Of a stretch of 57,866 nt of DNA, positions 1 to 9,128 are shown piece after piece. Every line of letters begins with the position of its first letter. Positions within the stretch are counted from its first letter, which is position 1. Both the position numbers and the translations under genes were made by a program. Under the pieces are notes generated by a model. The model searched no databases and was not told where the DNA came from. It saw only the letters and a list, made by a program, of their open reading frames with translations. Origin of the DNA: Desemzia sp045528445 (GTDB lineage: Bacteria > Bacillota > Bacilli > Lactobacillales > Carnobacteriaceae); assembly GCF_045528445.1 (NCBI RefSeq), contig NZ_JBGQQU010000021.1:1-57866 (forward strand), written 5' to 3'.

Positions 1-308
1 CTGCGGGTTAAAAAGCCCAAAAAAACGTTTTTTCATCTTATATAGCACAAAAACAGAACAAAAAAGGCAAATCAACGTATAATTGTTTGGAAAAATGGAA
101 TAATTTCTCTTTGAACTTTAAAAAAAAATTTTTACCGAGAAAATATTGACACTAACTCTTGAAGAGTATCTGTCAACTATTTATCGGTCGAGTTAGTAAG
201 ACAGGAAAGCAACTTGTGTTTACGGCACTTTTTTTATATTCCCTCCATAGACCTATTTCTGAAACCAAAATACATTTTTTTGTCTCAGCCCTTTACTGGA
301 GGTGAAGT

Positions 309-472
309 ATCCTCCGGAATGCTTTGTTTGCTTTTGTAGCCATGGTACCGCCTGAAGCCTGTAGTCTCCAGACTTTCAAGCTTCAAACTAAGCGTCAGCG
401 CTTCAGCGCTGACGCTTAGTAATTCACATTTCATACTTTTCACGGCTACAAACAAACACGCTTCCTCGGGAT
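309..472. repeat. Long imperfect inverted repeat with a perfect central hairpin
   Basis: The left arm (about 309-345) and right arm (about 441-472) are imperfectly complementary and share the core TTTGTAGCC / GGCTACAAA. Between them lies a perfect 15-bp inverted repeat, ACTAAGCGTCAGCGC at 387-401 and its complement at 406-420, with a TTCA loop. No T-run follows the central hairpin, so it is not a standard intrinsic terminator. It could be a small mobile-element relic, a cruciform or a structured RNA. The palindromes are directly visible; the function is unknown. Confidence 0.6.
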
Positions 473-685
473 TTTCAAGTTTGCGGATTAAAATACTGCA
501 TTGACACTAGAATTGATTCGTTCAGTTGTATGAGATCAGAGAAAAGTTTCAGCCTTAGCTGACTAGAAAAACTGTTTCTTTCAATACTTCAGCTTCTTAC
601 TTCGTTGGTTCTTTTTGAGCTTTACCTGCTTCTTGCATCAGATCGTTCAAAAAATAAGCTGTGTCTTAAAAAGTCATTTTAGGAG

Positions 686-873
686 CTATTTCTGCGCTTT
701 TGTAAGTGACATAGTCACTATATTTTTTCCTTTTCCCGTTAATTTCCCACCCTGTACTTCATCCAATGGATACTGCGGTTTGCTTTTAAGCCATACATCA
801 TTGTCCGGTTGACTGGTACTGAACCAAAACCATTTCGACCTCTATTTTCTGTTGTTGGTTTAGTTGTTGACAT
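686..873 (-). pseudogene. Decayed small ORF, frameshifted, unrecognised
   Basis: On the minus strand an ATG at 873-871 is preceded by a GAAGG ribosome binding site. It starts a frame opening MSTTKPTTENRGRNGFGSV. After about 22 codons the plausible protein sequence moves to another frame (DNDVWLKSKPQYPLDEV and onward), which ends at the TAG at 688-686. Further protein-like pieces in yet other frames lie below that. This looks like a gene broken by several indels. I do not recognise the family. The opposite-strand ORF over the same bases has no ribosome binding site and looks like a shadow. Confidence 0.35.
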
Positions 874-967
874 ACGGGTATTTTCCTTCTTTTTTATCTC
901 TTTTCAATCACCTCGATAAATATTATAAGCATACTCTTGAAGGATCTGAAGATAAGTTGAACTCGTC

Positions 968-1003
968 AAAAAAAGAAGCCGGAAAAGAATTTCGACTTCT
1001 TTG
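968..1003 (-). terminator. Intrinsic terminator of the 1053-1457 gene
   Basis: Read on the minus strand, AAAGAAG pairs with CTTCTTT around a central region and is followed by a run of seven T. It lies about 50 bp past the stop codon of the minus-strand gene at 1053-1457. Confidence 0.6.
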
Positions 1004-1052
1004 ATGTAAGAAAGAAGAGCTAGTAATAAGGTAAACTATCCAATCTTTCAGA

Positions 1053-1457
1053 TTAAAAATGCAGTTTTTCTATGATACGTTTAACATTCTCACCTTGCCA
1101 TTTATAGCCGGCAATTTTTTTATTGACTTGATACTTGTCTTTTTTTCTTTTTAGCGGATCCTGGAACTTGATGACCATATTGTAAAAAATGAGCTTATTT
1201 TTAAATTCCAGCTTATCAATGTCTGAAAAAGGAATGACATAAATCTCTTCTGGCAATAATTTCCCCGTAAAAGATAACGGCAATACGACAATCTCCTGTT
1301 GGTTGTTAAAATTCAACAACTGAACTTTAACTTTTGCGGCGTTCATGTTTGGAGTCAATACGCTCCCTTTGTGTTCTAAATTTCCCATAATAGTTTGCCC
1401 TAATTCTGCTAGATAACCGTTCTTTTGCAGAACTGAAATCACTTCTTGTTCTTCCAT
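1053..1457 (-). CDS. Hypothetical protein, 134 aa
   Basis: I do not recognise this family with certainty. The ATG at 1457 has a clear GGAGG site seven bases upstream. The product is a basic protein with no signal peptide or membrane segment. The middle (residues about 40-110) alternates hydrophobic and polar residues in short strands, followed by a lysine-rich loop near residues 100-112 and a C-terminal helix. This layout could fit a bacterial PH-like or similar small beta-barrel fold, but that is a guess. The gene is monocistronic, with its own terminator, and is divergent from the MazG-like gene, so it is probably real and expressed. Confidence 0.75.
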   Translation of the reverse strand: MEEQEVISVLQKNGYLAELGQTIMGNLEHKGSVLTPNMNAAKVKVQLLNFNNQQEIVVLPLSFTGKLLPEEIYVIPFSDIDKLEFKNKLIFYNMVIKFQDPLKRKKDKYQVNKKIAGYKWQGENVKRIIEKLHF

Positions 1458-1645
1458 ATCGATTCCTCCAAAAAAAAGTTGTTTTCTGTAATAAGTATAG
1501 AAATTATAGACATCAGAAGCTACTTTTTTGCTTTTGATCCCTTAAAGAATTCAATTTTAATGAAGAGATGCAAGTTCCCTTCTTGATTTTTGACCGGATA
1601 AAAGAGAAAATAGACGAGAACTAAATGGAATTTGGGGTGATATTT

Positions 1646-1969
1646 TTGGAAAAGAGTCTTTCATCAATACAACAAGAAGTAGATGATTACATCCAACAAT
1701 TCAAGACGGGTTATTTTTCTCCCTTAGGTCAACTTGCTCGGCTTACGGAAGAAGTGGGTGAATTGGCAAGGGAAATCAACCACCATCATGGTGAAAAGCA
1801 GAAGAAAGCTTCTGAAGGCACCAAAGAATTAAAGGAAGAGTTGGGGGACACCTTATTTGTCCTCATTTCATTAGCCAATTCATTAGAGATCGATTTGACG
1901 GAATCTTTTGACTTAACGATGAAAAAATTCAATGAACGAGATGCGAATCGTTTTGAAAGGAAAGAATAA
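1646..1969 (+). CDS. MazG-like nucleotide pyrophosphohydrolase (YpjD type)
   Basis: A small all-alpha NTP pyrophosphohydrolase of the MazG superfamily, expected to hydrolyse (d)NTPs to NMP and pyrophosphate and so act in nucleotide-pool cleaning. The family's metal-binding acidic helices are visible as RLTEEVGELAREI and ELKEELGD. The TTG at 1646 is chosen as start because GGGGTGA (1634-1640) sits five bases before it; an in-frame ATG at 1625 has no good ribosome binding site. The gene ends one base before dapB. In B. subtilis the ypjD gene also precedes dapB, which supports the assignment. The preferred substrate cannot be read from sequence. Confidence 0.85.
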   Translation: MEKSLSSIQQEVDDYIQQFKTGYFSPLGQLARLTEEVGELAREINHHHGEKQKKASEGTKELKEELGDTLFVLISLANSLEIDLTESFDLTMKKFNERDANRFERKE

Positions 1970-1970
1970 G

Positions 1971-2762
1971 ATGATAAAAATCGTAGTAGCAGGTTTCAAA
2001 GGGAAAATGGGCAGTACAGCAACCAAGATGGTATTGAAGCATCAAGAATTTATACTAGTGGGTGTTTTAGATCCATACGCTGAGGAAAGCAAGTTAAGTG
2101 AATTAGCGGATTATCCTTCGGTCGATGTGCCAGTCTTTACTGATAAGCAAAAGTTGATTGATAGTGTGAAAGCGGATGTGTGGATCGATTTTACTGTACC
2201 AGAAGTAGCTTTGGAAAATACACAATTTGCTTTACGCCACAGTATCCGTCCAGTTGTAGGTACTACAGGCCTTAATGAAGACGATGTGGCGGATTTACAG
2301 AAGATGGCAGAAGAAAGCCGTACAGGTGGCTTAATTGCTCCTAATTTCGCTATTGGAGCTGTGCTGATGATGCAATTTGCTGCTCAAGCTGCAAAATATT
2401 TCCCGGATGTTGAGATTATAGAGTTGCACCATGATCATAAATTGGATGCACCAAGCGGAACAGCGATTAAGACTGCAGAAATGATTGCAGCAGAACGTGG
2501 ATTCCATCAACAAGGCCATCCAGAAGAGAAAGAAAGTATTAAAGGAGCTCGAGGAGCAGATTACCAAGGAATGAAAATCCACAGTGTACGTTTGCCTGGC
2601 TTAGTGGCCCATCAACAAGTTCAATTTGGAAGTAATGGGGAAGGCTTGACGATCCGTCATGATTCGTATGATCGTTCGTCCTTTATGACTGGCGTAGCTC
2701 TCGGATGTACGAAAGTGATGGAAAAAACGGAATTGGTTTACGGATTGGAAAATTTATTATGA
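1971..2762 (+). CDS. dapB: 4-hydroxy-tetrahydrodipicolinate reductase
   Basis: DapB catalyses the NAD(P)H-dependent reduction step of the diaminopimelate/lysine pathway, supplying meso-DAP for peptidoglycan and lysine for protein. The N-terminal Rossmann motif VAGFKGKMG and the catalytic-site region ELHHDHKLDAPSGTA are both present, and the length of 263 aa is normal. The ATG at 1971 is preferred to the upstream in-frame ATG because AAAGGAAAG lies just before it and the family starts at this point. The stop overlaps the start of cca (ATGA), implying translational coupling. Confidence 0.95.
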   Translation: MIKIVVAGFKGKMGSTATKMVLKHQEFILVGVLDPYAEESKLSELADYPSVDVPVFTDKQKLIDSVKADVWIDFTVPEVALENTQFALRHSIRPVVGTTGLNEDDVADLQKMAEESRTGGLIAPNFAIGAVLMMQFAAQAAKYFPDVEIIELHHDHKLDAPSGTAIKTAEMIAAERGFHQQGHPEEKESIKGARGADYQGMKIHSVRLPGLVAHQQVQFGSNGEGLTIRHDSYDRSSFMTGVALGCTKVMEKTELVYGLENLL

Positions 2763-3976
2763 TAGAGCTTGACCACACTTTTAAAGAAGCTTTGCCGATA
2801 ATTGAAAAAATTGAAAAAGCAGGTTTTGAAGCTTATTTTGTAGGCGGAAGCGTCCGAGATGCTTTGTTGAAAAAAGAAATCAATGATGTAGATATTGCCA
2901 CCAGCGCCTTTCCTGCAGAAATCAAACAGATCTTTCATAAAACCATTGATGTAGGAATCGAGCATGGGACAGTTATGGTCTTGTGGGGAGGAGATTCTTA
3001 TGAGATCACCACTTTTAGAACTGAATCTGCGTACCAAGACTTCAGACGTCCAGATAAAGTAGAATTTGTGCGCTCTTTAGAAGAGGATCTAAAACGACGG
3101 GATTTTACAGTCAATGCTTTAGCGATGGATAAAAACGGTCATATCATGGATTATTTTGAAGGACAAAAAGATTTAAACAATCGTGTCATTAAAGCTGTGG
3201 GGTCACCGCAAGAACGGTTCCATGAAGATGCTTTACGAATGATGAGAGCTGTTCGTTTTGTAAGTCAATTAGGCTTTACGATGGAGACAAACACTCAAAA
3301 AGCAATCGCTGACCACCATGCGTTGCTGGGGAAAATTTCAATTGAACGTATTTCCGTAGAGTTCATGAAATTGATGCAAGGAAAAAGTCGATCAAAAGGG
3401 CTTGAATTGTTTATTCATACGGAATTGTATGCCTATTGTCCTGGATTAGAGCAGCATAAGGATAAATTAGAGAAATTTGCCCGATTTGAAGGAAGTCTAT
3501 CTACTCGCTCAGCGGCTTGGACGATGCTGATTCACTTTTTAGAGATTCCAACTGCTGAAGTGACAAAATTTTTGAAATTATGGAAATGCTCGAATAAAGA
3601 AATGCATGAAGTACAGTTGGAAGTGAAAACATTGCGATCCAGACTAACGCACCCTTATACAGCTGTTGACTTATACCAATCAGGCTTGACGATTGCTTTA
3701 GAAGTGGAACATATCTTGGAACAAATGCATTTTCCAGCCAATATAGAGCTAGTGGTTGAGCAGTATGAAAATCTCCCAATTAAAGAGAAAAAGGATGTCC
3801 AAATCAGCGGGAATGAGATTTTAGCAGCATTGAAAATAAAACCTGGAAAATGGTTGGGGCAGCTGCTGGAAGACATCGAAATGTTGATCGTTATCGGGCA
3901 ATTAGCAAATGATTCTGAAGCTATTCTATCTTGGGTGAAAAATCAATCAGAGATAGGAGACCGTTCTGTGAACTGA
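2759..3976 (+). CDS. cca: CCA-adding tRNA nucleotidyltransferase
   Basis: A class II CCA-adding enzyme that builds or repairs the 3' CCA end of tRNAs from CTP and ATP. The head domain carries GGSVRDALL and the metal-binding DVDIATSAF, followed by RRDFTVNA and RMMRAVRF, the family's nucleotide-recognition region. The start ATG overlaps the dapB stop codon. The length is 405 aa, close to the B. subtilis enzyme. The mazG-like, dapB and cca genes form one tight operon. No anomaly is seen. Confidence 0.95.
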   Translation: MIELDHTFKEALPIIEKIEKAGFEAYFVGGSVRDALLKKEINDVDIATSAFPAEIKQIFHKTIDVGIEHGTVMVLWGGDSYEITTFRTESAYQDFRRPDKVEFVRSLEEDLKRRDFTVNALAMDKNGHIMDYFEGQKDLNNRVIKAVGSPQERFHEDALRMMRAVRFVSQLGFTMETNTQKAIADHHALLGKISIERISVEFMKLMQGKSRSKGLELFIHTELYAYCPGLEQHKDKLEKFARFEGSLSTRSAAWTMLIHFLEIPTAEVTKFLKLWKCSNKEMHEVQLEVKTLRSRLTHPYTAVDLYQSGLTIALEVEHILEQMHFPANIELVVEQYENLPIKEKKDVQISGNEILAALKIKPGKWLGQLLEDIEMLIVIGQLANDSEAILSWVKNQSEIGDRSVN

Positions 3977-4110
3977 TACTAGAACAGCATGAAAAATCCA
4001 TTTTTTCTTTTCAATTCAAAGCATTGATGGATGGTCAGATGATTGCTTTTGGAATTCATAAGCGAGCATGCGTACACAGAAAGTTTTCTCCAAAAAATAC
4101 AACACTAGAA

Positions 4111-4159
4111 TCTGCCCCGCCGTTTTCAATGTCCATCTGAAAGCGGCAGGGTTTCTTTT
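4111..4159 (+). terminator. Possible terminator after cca
   Basis: An imperfect stem (CTGCC...TTTC pairing with GAAA..GGCAG) is followed by GTTTCTTTTG. It lies 135 bp beyond cca and upstream of dinG. The stem has mismatches, so confidence is limited. Confidence 0.35.
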
Positions 4160-4265
4160 GTTTGTGCTGGATATTTATCTGCAAACGCAGGAAGAATCTC
4201 CATACACAGTTAAAATATGGTATGATGTAATGGATGTAAATTGAGAAAAGAATTAGGTGACAAGA

Positions 4266-7067
4266 ATGGATGAAATGACCACATATGCTGTTGTGGATAT
4301 TGAAACAACAGGAGGAAATGTTCAAAGTGGAGATCGAATCATTCAATTTGGCTGCGCATTGATTGAAAATGATCAAATCGTACACCAATTTGCAACTGAT
4401 GTGAATCCGCTGAGAAGCATTCCCAAAGAAATTGAACATTTGACTGGAATCTCAAACCAATCTATTGCGCATGCTCCTTATTTTGAGGATGTCGCGGCAA
4501 CCATTTATAATTTATTAGATGGATGTATCTTTGTTGCGCACAATATTCAGTTTGACTACCATTTTCTTTCAGAAGAATTTGTTCGTTGCGGTTTGCCGCC
4601 GCTTACTTTAAAAGGAATTGATACAGTCGAGTTAGCGCAAATTTTATTGCCTACTGAACCGAGTTTTACATTGAATGATTTGATGAATTCTCAAAATATT
4701 GTGCACAAAAACCCGCATCAGGCAGACAGTGATGCTTATGCGACTGCAGAGTTGTTCTTGTTACTTAAACAAACATTAAAAAGCCTTCCATTAGTGACTG
4801 TAGAAAAACTAGCTGCTATAGCCCCTAACTGTACAATGGATACAGAAATTTTTATCCGTAGTAATCTGAAAGAAATGAAGCAACAAATCACCGACTTGCC
4901 AGAAGGATTAATGATCAAAAAAGGATTAGCCATTCGTCAAAAAGAGGTTTCTTTTGAACAACACGTTCATCGCGAGATCAAAGAGTATCCGCAAGGGCAG
5001 CAAGAAAAGGCGAACTTGTTTCAACCGCGTTTTGAACTGCGGAAAACGCAGATCGAAATGATGGATGCTGTCCAGCAGTCGTTTGTTTCAGATAAAAAAG
5101 AGCACATGATTATTGAAGCCCCAACTGGGATCGGAAAAACATTTGGTTATTTATTGCCAGCGGTCTACAACGCTTCTAGTGAAGATCCAATCGTCATCAG
5201 CACTTTTACGACATTGCTGCAGCAACAGCTGTTCCACAAAGATTTAGCACAGCTGCAAGAAATGATCTCATTTCCGATACAAGCTGCTATTTTAAAAAGC
5301 AAAAGCCATTATATTCATTTGTCTAAATTCGAAAGTTTGTTGAAAGAACCGATAATGCAAAAGTTAGAAGCCATTTACCAGATGCGGATCTTAGTGTGGT
5401 TGACTCAAACTGAAACAGGAGATCTGGATGAACTGAATTTGACCAATTACAATCAACCTTTTTGGAGTAAAATACGCCATCGGGGCTGGTTGGGAAATGA
5501 AACAGAAGATGACTGGTATGAAGAAGACTTTTTCCTTCATGCTCAAAAGCTGGTACAGCATGCTGGAATTATTGTAACGAATCATGCTTATCTATGCCAT
5601 GATTTGCAAAAAGAAGACAAGAGACTGAAGAATTTTCAGCGATTGATCGTTGATGAAGCTCATCATTTAAGTGAAGTCGCCCAACAATCGACCAGTCAAA
5701 TTTTTCGTTATTATTATTTGCAAAAGTTGTTCAAATGGTTGGGTAAAAAAGAAGATAAAAGCAGCCTGATCGGACAACTGACGATATTAGCAGATAAAAC
5801 AACTGCATCGATCACCCATCAATTAGAGAATATTGAAATGAGTGTGTACTTTTTAACCGAGGCGCTGTCAGCATTCGTTGATGAATTGCTTCAGTTTTGT
5901 TGGGAACACATTCCTCAGGATGATTACAAAGATCGATACGACATACTTTACGATAGAGAAGAGCATGCTGTCAGGTTCAAAAGAACCACTAAAAAGATTT
6001 TGTCTTTGATGAATGAAGTCAGTTATTTAGGGTTTGAAGCAGTTGCTGCATTGTTCAACGAAAGAGAACGATTTACTCAAACTGAATTGCATGTAATCAC
6101 TGACTTTTATGATTGCTTGACCGATCTGAAAAAGCAACAAGATATTTTTGATGCCGTTTTTCAGCAGTCTGATGAGCAGGAAGTAACGTGGTTTTCTTTT
6201 GCAGAAAAATCGCCTAAAAATAGTTTCGCTGCACAACAATCTTATGTGTTCAACTCCCATTTTTTAAAAGAGCAGCTGGTGGATAAGGTTCCGACCATTA
6301 TTTATACCGGTGCTACGTTAGAAGTAGACGGCAGCTTTGACTATTTCCAAAATCAGATTGGTGAAACAAATGTCCATACGTTAAAATTGGATTCTCCGTA
6401 TGATTATGGAAAACAAGTTAAATTTTGGGTCCCAGAAGGAGTCAAGCCGGTCAAAAGTATGACGAAAAAAAGGTATGCTCAAATGATCGTCCAGTATTTA
6501 AATACGATTTGTAAAAATTCAGATGAAAATGTCTTGGTGCTGTTTACTGCTTTTGAACCGTTGCATGATGTTTATGAACAATTGCAAAGAAAATCGGATT
6601 TTTTTGGAAGAGAGATATTGGCACAAGGACTATCAGGCAGCAGAGAGAGGATTCTCAAACGCTTTTTCAGATCACAGGGGGGCATTTTACTAGGAGCAGA
6701 CAGCTTTTGGGAAGGTGTCGATTTACCGGGTAAAGCGCTCAGCGTTCTCGTAGTGACTCGATTGCCTTTTGAATCACCAGAACGGCCTTATGTAAAAGCC
6801 AAGCATTACTGGATGAAGAAGAATCACTTAAATCCCTTTTACGTTGATACCTTGCCTAAAGCTACTTTACGGTTAAAACAAGGACTGGGGCGTTTAGTAA
6901 GGTCTCCATCAGACAAGGGTGTTTTTATCGTATTGGACGAAAGACTGTTGTATTCCAATTTTGGCAAATTGATGCAGCGTTCGTTGCCCCAAGGGATGAA
7001 GATCGAAGAAATTGCTGAAGAGAAAATGGAATCAGAACTAAGTAAATTCTTAACAGATGACCTGTAG
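4266..7067 (+). CDS. dinG: DinG-family helicase-like protein with N-terminal exonuclease domain
   Basis: A 933-aa protein with an N-terminal DEDDh 3'-5' exonuclease domain (DIETTG at residues 11-16), then an XPD-like helicase body with Walker A EAPTGIGKT near residue 284, a DEAH box (VDEAHH near 462) and motif V-like GADSFWEGVDLPG near 810. Firmicute DinG proteins of this architecture act in DNA repair; in Staphylococcus the exonuclease activity was found to dominate. No four-cysteine iron-sulfur cluster like that of E. coli DinG is evident. The ATG at 4266 follows AGGTGA with five-base spacing; the GTG at 4257 overlaps that site and is unlikely. The dinG-ypmB-asnS-dnaD-nth order matches Bacillus apart from missing genes. 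Confidence 0.93.
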   Translation: MDEMTTYAVVDIETTGGNVQSGDRIIQFGCALIENDQIVHQFATDVNPLRSIPKEIEHLTGISNQSIAHAPYFEDVAATIYNLLDGCIFVAHNIQFDYHFLSEEFVRCGLPPLTLKGIDTVELAQILLPTEPSFTLNDLMNSQNIVHKNPHQADSDAYATAELFLLLKQTLKSLPLVTVEKLAAIAPNCTMDTEIFIRSNLKEMKQQITDLPEGLMIKKGLAIRQKEVSFEQHVHREIKEYPQGQQEKANLFQPRFELRKTQIEMMDAVQQSFVSDKKEHMIIEAPTGIGKTFGYLLPAVYNASSEDPIVISTFTTLLQQQLFHKDLAQLQEMISFPIQAAILKSKSHYIHLSKFESLLKEPIMQKLEAIYQMRILVWLTQTETGDLDELNLTNYNQPFWSKIRHRGWLGNETEDDWYEEDFFLHAQKLVQHAGIIVTNHAYLCHDLQKEDKRLKNFQRLIVDEAHHLSEVAQQSTSQIFRYYYLQKLFKWLGKKEDKSSLIGQLTILADKTTASITHQLENIEMSVYFLTEALSAFVDELLQFCWEHIPQDDYKDRYDILYDREEHAVRFKRTTKKILSLMNEVSYLGFEAVAALFNERERFTQTELHVITDFYDCLTDLKKQQDIFDAVFQQSDEQEVTWFSFAEKSPKNSFAAQQSYVFNSHFLKEQLVDKVPTIIYTGATLEVDGSFDYFQNQIGETNVHTLKLDSPYDYGKQVKFWVPEGVKPVKSMTKKRYAQMIVQYLNTICKNSDENVLVLFTAFEPLHDVYEQLQRKSDFFGREILAQGLSGSRERILKRFFRSQGGILLGADSFWEGVDLPGKALSVLVVTRLPFESPERPYVKAKHYWMKKNHLNPFYVDTLPKATLRLKQGLGRLVRSPSDKGVFIVLDERLLYSNFGKLMQRSLPQGMKIEEIAEEKMESELSKFLTDDL

Positions 7068-7135
7068 AAAAGAGCTTTTATTTCTGCTATACTAATCTAA
7101 TTAGAGAGACTATTTTTGATAAAGAAAAGACGGGA

Positions 7136-7624
7136 TTGTTTGAAAAAATGAAAAAAAACATTTTTATTGTTTCTATCGTTGTGATGATAGCGGTGATTGC
7201 TTTTTCTATTTCAGTGTATCAAACTGCCAGCAGTCCTTTACATAAAGCTGAGGATGAGGCATTTGCTGTGGCGAAAAGCAGTGCCGGCTTAACTAAAGTA
7301 GACGATTTCTATTGGTACAATGGAACCAAGACGTACTTTACTGTCACTGGTACAAATCAGGAAGGCGAAGCAGTTATTGCAATCGTTGCTCAAGATGGAG
7401 GAGCTGCTACAGTATATAACCAAGCTGATATCATTACTGAAGCAGAAGCTGTTCAGCTGACCAAACAAGCAACAACGCCAAAAAAAATTCTTGAAGCTAG
7501 AATCGGGATGGAAAATGGAACGGCCATTTGGGAAGTTGCCTACAAGCAGGAGAATGGCCGTTTGGGTTATTACGTCATGTCTTTAGAATCAGGAGAATGG
7601 ATAAAAGGAATCGAGAATATTTAA
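7136..7624 (+). CDS. ypmB: YpmB-like membrane-anchored protein (DUF5590/PepSY-like)
   Basis: Predicted membrane-anchored extracellular protein of about 160 aa: one N-terminal transmembrane helix (residues about 9-27), then two PepSY-like repeats. It corresponds in position and layout to B. subtilis YpmB, between dinG and asnS. Its function is not established; PepSY-type domains are often proposed to modulate extracytoplasmic enzymes. The start is uncertain: TTG at 7136 has no properly spaced ribosome binding site, and the ATG at 7148 is an equally good candidate. B. subtilis carries aspB between ypmB and asnS; that gene is absent here. Confidence 0.8.
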   Translation: MFEKMKKNIFIVSIVVMIAVIAFSISVYQTASSPLHKAEDEAFAVAKSSAGLTKVDDFYWYNGTKTYFTVTGTNQEGEAVIAIVAQDGGAATVYNQADIITEAEAVQLTKQATTPKKILEARIGMENGTAIWEVAYKQENGRLGYYVMSLESGEWIKGIENI

Positions 7625-7721
7625 AATTCCTTTTTCAAATGCTTTTCCTGTAGTACAATGAATGAGGTAAAGTACTATGAAACGTTAAGAAAAATTCAAA
7701 TGCAAAAAGGAGATTACTAAG

Positions 7722-9020
7722 TTGAATCGTATTAGAATTATTGACTCTAAAAACCATGTGGGTGAAGAAGTGGAAATCGACGCTTGGATCGCTAACAAAC
7801 GTTCAAGTGGAAAAATAGCTTTTCTGGAATTAAGAGATGGCTCTGCCTTCTTTCAAGGGGTCATTGTAAAGAATGATGTTGAAGAAGAAACGTTCCAATT
7901 AGCAAAAAGCATCTCACAAGAATCTTCTGTTGTGATCAGAGGAATCATCCAAGAAGACACTCGCTCGAAATTCGGTTATGAAATTTTAGTGAAAGATATT
8001 CAATTGATTGGCGAGAGTCATGATTATCCAATCACGCCTAAAGAACATGGTGTGGAATTTTTGATGGATCATCGTCATTTATGGTTGCGTTCTTCTAAAC
8101 AACACGCCATCATGCAAGTTCGGAATGAAATCATTCGCGCAACCTATGAGTTTTTCAACAAAGAAGGATTTATCAAAATCGATCCGCCGATTTTAACAGG
8201 TAGTGCAGCTGAAGATTCAACAGAACTTTTCCATACAGAGTACTTTGATCAAGATGCTTACTTATCTCAAAGTGGCCAATTGTATATGGAAGCTGCAGCT
8301 ATGGCTTTTGGAAAAGTATTTTCATTTGGGCCAACATTTAGAGCAGAGAAATCAAAAACTAGAAGACATTTGATCGAGTTCTGGATGATGGAACCTGAAA
8401 TGGCCTTTACCTCTCATGAAGAAAGCTTAGTTGTTCAAGAAAACTATGTTGCTTATATCGTTCAACAAGTTATCGACAACTGCGAACAAGCTCTTCATAC
8501 TTTAGATAGAGACGTAGAAACGTTGCGCAAATATACACAACTGCCTTATCCAAGAATCAGCTATGATGATGCTGTTACATTACTGCAAGAGAATGGATTT
8601 GAAGACCTTGAATGGGGAATCGATTTTGGTTCTCCGCATGAAACCTTTATTGCTAGCCAATACGACAAACCCGTGTTTATCGTAAATTATCCAAAAGCAA
8701 TCAAAGCGTTTTATATGAAACAACACCCAGAAAGAACAGATGTCGTTTTATGTGCTGATATGATTGCACCTGAAGGTTATGGAGAAATTATTGGAGGCAG
8801 CGAACGTGAAGAAAACTTAGATCTTCTAAAAGCCCGTCTTCACGAATTCGGTCTGAAAGAAGAAGACTACGATTGGTATTTAGATTTGCGTAAATACGGT
8901 AGTGTCCCTCATTCAGGATTTGGTTTAGGTCTGGAAAGAACCGTTGCTTGGATCACTGGAACTGAACACGTACGTGAAGCTATTCCTTTCCCACGCTTAT
9001 TGAACCGTATCTACCCATAG
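7722..9020 (+). CDS. asnS: Asparaginyl-tRNA synthetase
   Basis: A class IIb aminoacyl-tRNA synthetase charging tRNA-Asn with asparagine. The OB-fold anticodon-binding domain is N-terminal (to about residue 105). The catalytic domain has motif 2 (FRAEKSKTRRHLIEFWMME) and motif 3 (GFGLGLERTVAWITG). The length is 432 aa, close to the B. subtilis AsnS. The start is TTG at 7722 with AAAGGAG nine bases upstream. No T-box leader fits in the 98-bp gap upstream. A strong terminator follows. Confidence 0.96.
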   Translation: MNRIRIIDSKNHVGEEVEIDAWIANKRSSGKIAFLELRDGSAFFQGVIVKNDVEEETFQLAKSISQESSVVIRGIIQEDTRSKFGYEILVKDIQLIGESHDYPITPKEHGVEFLMDHRHLWLRSSKQHAIMQVRNEIIRATYEFFNKEGFIKIDPPILTGSAAEDSTELFHTEYFDQDAYLSQSGQLYMEAAAMAFGKVFSFGPTFRAEKSKTRRHLIEFWMMEPEMAFTSHEESLVVQENYVAYIVQQVIDNCEQALHTLDRDVETLRKYTQLPYPRISYDDAVTLLQENGFEDLEWGIDFGSPHETFIASQYDKPVFIVNYPKAIKAFYMKQHPERTDVVLCADMIAPEGYGEIIGGSEREENLDLLKARLHEFGLKEEDYDWYLDLRKYGSVPHSGFGLGLERTVAWITGTEHVREAIPFPRLLNRIYP

Positions 9021-9043
9021 AAAGAATCACACGAAACCCGAAT

Positions 9044-9077
9044 GGGAGCTGGGATAATCATCCTGGCTCCTGTTTTT
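9044..9077 (+). terminator. Intrinsic terminator after asnS
   Basis: GGAGCTGGGAT (9045-9055) pairs over 11 bp, two of them G-U, with ATCCTGGCTCC (9060-9070) across an AATC loop, followed by TGTTTTTATT. Confidence 0.85.
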
Positions 9078-9128
9078 ATTCATCTAATGAACCAGTGCAG
9101 TGAGAAGTAAAAGAAGGGAGTGGAGTTG

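Noticed and set aside
343..351. TGGTACCGC resembling the T-box core
   Set aside because: No specifier-loop region, no T-box consensus around it and no synthetase or amino-acid gene downstream on this strand.
615..812. 65-aa plus-strand ORF
   Set aside because: No ribosome binding site and antisense to the decayed minus-strand gene, which explains the open frame better.
3931..4140. 69-aa ORF after cca
   Set aside because: It overlaps cca out of frame, lacks a ribosome binding site and runs into the terminator-like stem.
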